Assembly: GCF_004217415.1 (NCBI RefSeq)
Contig: NZ_SHLI01000001.1
Location: 248,001 to 312,000, forward strand
DNA length: 64,000 nt
Reading direction: 5' to 3'
DNA from: Spiribacter vilamensis
GTDB lineage: Bacteria > Pseudomonadota > Gammaproteobacteria > Nitrococcales > Nitrococcaceae
In this document: piece after piece, positions 59,884 through 64,000 of the stretch
How positions within the stretch are numbered: the stretch's first letter is position 1
Layout: each line of letters begins with the position of its first letter
Notes under the pieces: generated by a model
The model's database searches: none
What the model was told of the DNA's origin: nothing
What the model saw: the letters and a program-made list of their open reading frames with translations, nothing else
Made by a program: the position numbers and the translations under genes

Positions 59884-62100
59884 ATGGTGAAAGTGAGTGA
59901 TAATTCGACCGTCGGTCGTCCCGGTGATCAGTCCGTCATGGACTGGCTGGAAGCCATGCCCCGGCAGCCCGGAGCGGAGGCGCGCGAGCGTCTCTCGAAT
60001 GCCTGGGACTATGCCGCCGCGCATTACGGCGAAGATGTTCGGACCACCGGGGACCGCCGCTTCGATCATGCCGTTGCGGTTGCCGATATCCTGAGCGGCC
60101 TCGAGCTTGATGCCGATTCGATCATTGCCGGTCTCCTGCATGACCTGCCTGCCTGCGGCGGACCTGATCTGGCCGCCATTCGGGCACGGATGGGCGACAC
60201 GGTTGCGAGTCTGGTGGAGGGCTGCCTGCGCATGGGGCAGGTCAGCCGCCTGCACATGGCCGGTGCCACGGAGAATGAAAGCAAGCGGGCCGAGGCGCTG
60301 CGCAAGATGCTGCTGGCGATGGCCCGCGACATTCGCGTGGTGTTCCTGGTGCTGGCGGAGCGCCTGGATGACATGCGTGTTCTTGGCGTCCTGCCGGAGG
60401 CTGACCGGCAGCGAATGGCCCGGGAAACCCTCGATCTGCATGCCCCGCTGGGGAATCGGCTGGGGATCTGGCAGATCAAATGGGAGCTCGAGGATCTGTC
60501 ATTCCGCTACCTGGAGCCGGAGAACTACCGGCGGATTGCCGGGTTGCTGGCCGAGCGGCGTGTCGATCGCGAGCGTTTCATCGAGGCGATGAAAGCCCGT
60601 ATTGAAACGCATCTTGCCGAGGCGGGCCTGAGTGCCGAGGTCACCGGTCGGCCCAAGCACATCTACAGCATCTGGCGGAAAATGCAGCGCAAGGGGCTGG
60701 GTTTTGATGAGCTGTTCGATCTGCGTGCCGTGCGCGTCCTGGTGGACAGTGTCCCGGCCTGCTATACCGCGCTGGGGATCGTCCACAGCCTCTGGCAGCC
60801 GATCCCGCGCGAGTTCGACGACTACATCGCAACCCCCAAGGAGAATAACTACCGCTCGCTGCATACCGCCGTGGTGGGCGATGGTGGTCGCTCTGTCGAG
60901 GTCCAGATCCGTACCCGCGAGATGCATGATCAGGCGGAACTGGGGATTGCCGCGCACTGGCGCTACAAGGAGGGGCGCAGTGAGGATCCCGATTTCGATG
61001 CGCGGGTGGCCTGGCTGCGCCGGCTGCTCGAATCGGCATCGGACAGCGATAGCGACGGCGATCTGATCGACCGCTTCCGTGCCGAAATCTTCGAAGACCG
61101 GGTCTACGTGATCACGCCCAAGGGGGATGTCGTTGATCTGCCGCAGGGGACGACCCCACTGGATTTCGCCTACACCATCCATAGCGACATCGGACACCAC
61201 TGTCGTGGTGCGCGGGTGAACGGCCGGATGGTCACGCTGACACAGCCCCTGCAGAACGGTGATCAGGTGCAGATCCTCACCGCCCGGCACGCCCGTCCCA
61301 GCCGCGACTGGCTCAACCCGGCGCTGGGGTATCTGAATTCGCCCCGGTCGCGGGCGAAGGTGCGCGCCTGGTTCCGTCAGCAGGATCAGGACAAGACCGC
61401 GCAGCTCGGCCGTGAGCTGCTCGACCGCGAGCTGCATCGGCTGGGTCTGGCCGACGTCAACCTCGAGACACTCGCAGCACGCTCGCGTTTTCGGCGGCTG
61501 CCGGAATTCCTTGCAGCGATCGGGCGGGGCGACATCACGGGTGGACAGATCGCCAGCCTGCTGCGCGACCGCCTGCTGCCGCCAGAGCCGGAAACCGACG
61601 AGCAGCTGTTACGTCGTCGCAGCGGTAAGGCCTCGACCCCGACCGCACCGGAGGACGATGTCACCATCTATGGCGTCGGTAATCTCATGACTCGCATGGC
61701 TCGCTGCTGTCAGCCGACGCCGGGCGACACCATCCTCGGTTTCATTACCCGCAGCGAGGGCGTGGCGATTCACCGTACCGACTGTCCGAATATCCGCCGG
61801 CTGCAGGAAACCGCTCCGGAGCGGCTGATCGAGGTCAGCTGGAGTCGGGGTTCAGGGCGGGCCTACCCGGTAGACATCGTGGTGGAGGCGTATGACCGGC
61901 CGGGGCTCATCCGCGATATCTCTTCGCTACTGAATAATGACGGTATCAATGTCACGGCGGTGAACACCCGGACCGACCCCGATGACCAGGTTGCGCGCAT
62001 GGTCATGACCGTCGAAGTGGCCGATGTCGATCAGTTGAGCCGTGTCATGCAGCGAATGGTCGGTCTGCGCAACATTCGTGATGTCCACCGTGCGGTCTGA
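59884..62100 (+). CDS. relA: (p)ppGpp synthetase RelA
   Basis: A 738-residue RelA/SpoT homologue that makes the stringent-response alarmone from GTP and ATP on stalled ribosomes. The HD domain (about 40-190) keeps H86-D87 (LLHD) but the following EDT is PAC, so hydrolysis is probably lost. The synthetase domain has GRPKHIYSIWRKM and the acidic EFDDYIA motif typical of monofunctional RelA. TGS domain (VYVITPKGDVVDLPQGTTPLDFAY), zinc-finger region MARCCQPTPGD, and C-terminal ACT domain follow. Divergent from lexA across the SOS boxes. Confidence 0.93.
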   Translation: MVKVSDNSTVGRPGDQSVMDWLEAMPRQPGAEARERLSNAWDYAAAHYGEDVRTTGDRRFDHAVAVADILSGLELDADSIIAGLLHDLPACGGPDLAAIRARMGDTVASLVEGCLRMGQVSRLHMAGATENESKRAEALRKMLLAMARDIRVVFLVLAERLDDMRVLGVLPEADRQRMARETLDLHAPLGNRLGIWQIKWELEDLSFRYLEPENYRRIAGLLAERRVDRERFIEAMKARIETHLAEAGLSAEVTGRPKHIYSIWRKMQRKGLGFDELFDLRAVRVLVDSVPACYTALGIVHSLWQPIPREFDDYIATPKENNYRSLHTAVVGDGGRSVEVQIRTREMHDQAELGIAAHWRYKEGRSEDPDFDARVAWLRRLLESASDSDSDGDLIDRFRAEIFEDRVYVITPKGDVVDLPQGTTPLDFAYTIHSDIGHHCRGARVNGRMVTLTQPLQNGDQVQILTARHARPSRDWLNPALGYLNSPRSRAKVRAWFRQQDQDKTAQLGRELLDRELHRLGLADVNLETLAARSRFRRLPEFLAAIGRGDITGGQIASLLRDRLLPPEPETDEQLLRRRSGKASTPTAPEDDVTIYGVGNLMTRMARCCQPTPGDTILGFITRSEGVAIHRTDCPNIRRLQETAPERLIEVSWSRGSGRAYPVDIVVEAYDRPGLIRDISSLLNNDGINVTAVNTRTDPDDQVARMVMTVEVADVDQLSRVMQRMVGLRNIRDVHRAV

Positions 62101-63727
62101 TTTCTGGCTGCCGGCAGCCATCGTCATGGCCCTGCCGGGCCTGGCGATGGCATCCACTGAGCCGAGCTGCGGCGCCTCGGGTTCGACATCGCTGGCGGAT
62201 GTCCGTGGCCTCGACGGGCCCGCCGTCGCCGAGGGGCGACAGATCGAGGTGGAGGCCGTCGTGAGCGGCCGCTTCCCGGGCGATCAGGGGCTCAATGGCT
62301 TCTACCTTGCAGCGGACTCCCCGGCGGCGGGGCTGTTTGTCTACGCCCCGGATCTGACGCCGGCAACAACGCCGGGGCGTAACGAGCGCTGGCGGATTCG
62401 AGCCCACAGTGGTCGCTACCGGGGAGATGTTCAGCTCGAGCGCATTGTGTCGATGGTTTACTGCGGGCCGGAGACGGTGACGCCCGCTGCATTCGAACCC
62501 GATGACGATGCGGCCTATGAACGCCTGCACGATCGACTCGTGCGCATTGACGGACCGCTGAGCGTCGCCGAGGTCTACGATCTGGGGCGCTACGGCACCC
62601 TGCGGCTGGCACGGGGCGAGCGGTCCTTCCATCCGAACAATGGCGTCGGCGGCGGCGAGCGACTGGATCTGCTCGTGGACGATGGCAGCTATCAACGTGA
62701 TCCGCGCCCCGTTCCCCATACCGATAACGGTGTTCGACGCGCGGGGGATCGCGTTGAATCGGTAACCGGGATCCTTGCCCGGGCTTTCGGGCGCTGGCGA
62801 ATCCACCCGACTCGACCGCCCACCTTCCGCGCCGCGAATCCCCGCCCGAGTCCTCCACCGGGCGGGGAGGGGATTCGCGCGGTGCAGCTCAACCTGCATA
62901 ACTACTTTACCGATCGCAGTGGTCGAGGGGCCCGAACCGAGGCGGCGTTCCAGCATCAGCGGGAACGTCTGCGCCGTTTCGTGCGCGCCCTTGACCCGGA
63001 TCTCATCGCGCTCCACGAGATCGAGAACAATCCGGCGACGATGGATGATCTGACGGGTCTGTTGAATGACGGCCTGCAGGTGTCCGAGGCGTATCAGGCG
63101 GCGGTCCGGGGCCGCAGCGATGCGGTCATTCGCAGCGCGCTGCTCTATCGCCCCGTCCGGCTGTCCCGGGTCGATGGGGCGCACCAGGTCGATCCTGTTC
63201 ATCCGCGGGATCCGATCCAGGCGCGCTTCCGCACCGCGAGCGGAATCGGCTTTCGCGTTGCGGTTGCCCATTTCAAGTCCCGCGGCGGCTGTCCCGACCA
63301 CGGTGATATCGACCGCGGGGAGGGCTGCTGGGCCGAGCGCCGACAGGCCCAGAGCGAGGCCATGCTCGACTGGCTGGAGGATACCGGCGAACCGAAAGCC
63401 GCGGATCAGCCGCCGCTACTGGTGATGGCCGACTTCAATGCCTATCCGCAGGAAGAGGCCCTGTCCCGCTGGACGTCAGCGGGCTACACGGATCTGCTGG
63501 CCCGCTATGTGAAGCCGATGGCACGCTACACTTACAACTATCACGGGCGGGCAGGCTACCTTGATCATGCGCTGGCGAATCCGGCCCTGCTCGAGCACGT
63601 CGCCGATGTGGAGCTCTGGTCGATCAATGCCGATGAACCGGCCTACTTGAGGCGCGAGGGAAAGGGATACTGGCGACTATCTGACCACGACCCCGTCATC
63701 GTCGATATGTTCGCGCCGGCACCCTGA
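62081..63727 (+). CDS. Exported endonuclease/exonuclease/phosphatase (ExeM/NucH-like)
   Basis: A 548-residue secreted protein: signal peptide residues about 8-25 (PAAIVMALPGLAMA), N-terminal OB-like domain (about 30-250) of the extracellular nuclease type, Pro-rich linker near residue 265, then an EEP domain with QLNLHNYF, LIALHEIENN (metal Glu), VAHFKSRGG, MADFNAYPQEE, YLDHALAN and LSDHDPVI (catalytic His-Asp). Homologues are extracellular DNases used for phosphate gain or biofilm dispersal. It starts inside the relA 3' end (ATG 62081; GTG 62090 also possible). Confidence 0.85.
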   Translation: MSTVRSDFWLPAAIVMALPGLAMASTEPSCGASGSTSLADVRGLDGPAVAEGRQIEVEAVVSGRFPGDQGLNGFYLAADSPAAGLFVYAPDLTPATTPGRNERWRIRAHSGRYRGDVQLERIVSMVYCGPETVTPAAFEPDDDAAYERLHDRLVRIDGPLSVAEVYDLGRYGTLRLARGERSFHPNNGVGGGERLDLLVDDGSYQRDPRPVPHTDNGVRRAGDRVESVTGILARAFGRWRIHPTRPPTFRAANPRPSPPPGGEGIRAVQLNLHNYFTDRSGRGARTEAAFQHQRERLRRFVRALDPDLIALHEIENNPATMDDLTGLLNDGLQVSEAYQAAVRGRSDAVIRSALLYRPVRLSRVDGAHQVDPVHPRDPIQARFRTASGIGFRVAVAHFKSRGGCPDHGDIDRGEGCWAERRQAQSEAMLDWLEDTGEPKAADQPPLLVMADFNAYPQEEALSRWTSAGYTDLLARYVKPMARYTYNYHGRAGYLDHALANPALLEHVADVELWSINADEPAYLRREGKGYWRLSDHDPVIVDMFAPAP

Positions 63728-63798
63728 GTGGACAGGGCGACATCGCCATGCTGCACTGCTAACCTTGTCACACAAACGTCATGGCCCGGGGATGCTGC

Positions 63799-64000
63799 AT
63801 GGATGAGGCCGCGATCGAGCTGCGCGGGATTTACAAGCGCTTTGGTGATCTGGAGGTCATCAAGGGGATTGATCTCACCGCCCGGCGCGGAGAAGTCGTG
63901 GCGCTGATCGGCACCAGTGGTTCGGGCAAGAGCACGCTGCTGCGTTGCGTCAACCTCCTCGAGCAACCCGATGCCGGCGAGATCGTTTTCAACGGCGAGA
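63799..64000 (+). CDS. Amino-acid-type ABC transporter ATP-binding protein, 5' part
   Basis: Partial: the window ends after 67 codons. The visible part has the A-loop/RFGDLEVIKGIDL start and Walker A GTSGSGKSTLLRCVNLLEQPDAG, the pattern of polar amino-acid ABC ATPases (GlnQ/HisP). ATG 63799 follows GGGG; an in-frame ATG at 63781 would add 6 residues. Substrate-binding and permease genes should follow outside the window. Confidence 0.88.
   Translation, partial: MDEAAIELRGIYKRFGDLEVIKGIDLTARRGEVVALIGTSGSGKSTLLRCVNLLEQPDAGEIVFNGE

Noticed and set aside
62045-63301. 418-codon open frame on the minus strand
   Set aside because: Antisense to the exported nuclease; no recognisable domain.

Overview
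The window is a 64 kb piece of high-GC chromosome from a gammaproteobacterium, most likely a halophilic member of the Ectothiorhodospiraceae and relatives (Spiribacter or Alkalilimnicola type). Supporting signs are ectoine genes, a Tat-exported high-potential iron-sulfur protein (HiPIP), sulfide:quinone reductase, a split B12-dependent ribonucleotide reductase and an E. coli-type LexA box. The genus is an inference. Genes are packed tightly, many starts and stops overlap by 4 bp, and no gene-free stretch exceeds about 140 bp. I see no tRNA, rRNA, insertion sequence, prophage or CRISPR array.

Layout. 1-3.4 kb: end of class II ribonucleotide reductase (nrdJa/nrdJb), then a short minor-pilin set pilV-pilW-pilX. 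3.4-5.5 kb: D-amino-acid transaminase, DsbG-like isomerase, HiPIP. 5.6-9.2 kb: a sulfide module (SQR, small membrane protein, TDT/SLAC1-type anion channel) with a divergent Crp/Fnr regulator. 9.1-13.1 kb: SelO, DsbB, YoaA/DinG helicase. 13.1-14.1 kb: ectC and ectA without ectB between them. 14.2-19.1 kb: MFS transporter, TsaB, Zur-like regulator, M23 peptidase and an iron-sulfur cryptochrome/photolyase, followed by a compact promoter-terminator unit that looks like a small RNA gene. 19.2-24.9 kb: the four-gene ligase-associated DNA repair operon (exonuclease, ATP-dependent ligase, Lhr-type helicase, PdeM phosphoesterase). 25-30.9 kb: SDR, M20 peptidase, SLC13 permease, ProQ, a uracil-DNA-glycosylase-family protein.

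30.9-38.6 kb is the most intriguing part. Creatininase-family hydrolase, GTP cyclohydrolase II, stand-alone RibD-type reductase, flippase-like membrane protein, methyltransferase, GT4 glycosyltransferase, a highly divergent pyruvoyl-tetrahydropterin-synthase homologue, a zinc-independent MDR dehydrogenase and a CDP-alcohol phosphatidyltransferase lie side by side. Together they suggest a route from GTP to a modified, glycosylated and possibly lipid-linked pyrimidine/pterin-like molecule that I cannot match to a known pathway. YceI and a patatin-like lipase follow on the same strand.

40-42.6 kb: phosphoribulokinase, RraA-family protein, CBS-domain protein, HslR. 42.6-59.8 kb: a 17 kb run on the minus strand. 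In transcription order it holds lexA-imuA-imuB-dnaE2 (the SOS mutagenesis cassette, with a perfect LexA box upstream), recQ, an ABC exporter, tmcA and a double-length UvrA. 59.9-64 kb: relA divergent from lexA, an ExeM/NucH-like exported nuclease/phosphatase, and the 5' end of an amino-acid-type ABC ATPase cut by the window edge.

DNA repair is strongly over-represented (YoaA, photolyase, the ligase operon, UDG family, LexA/ImuAB/DnaE2, RecQ, UvrA). This would fit a sunlit, hypersaline surface habitat.
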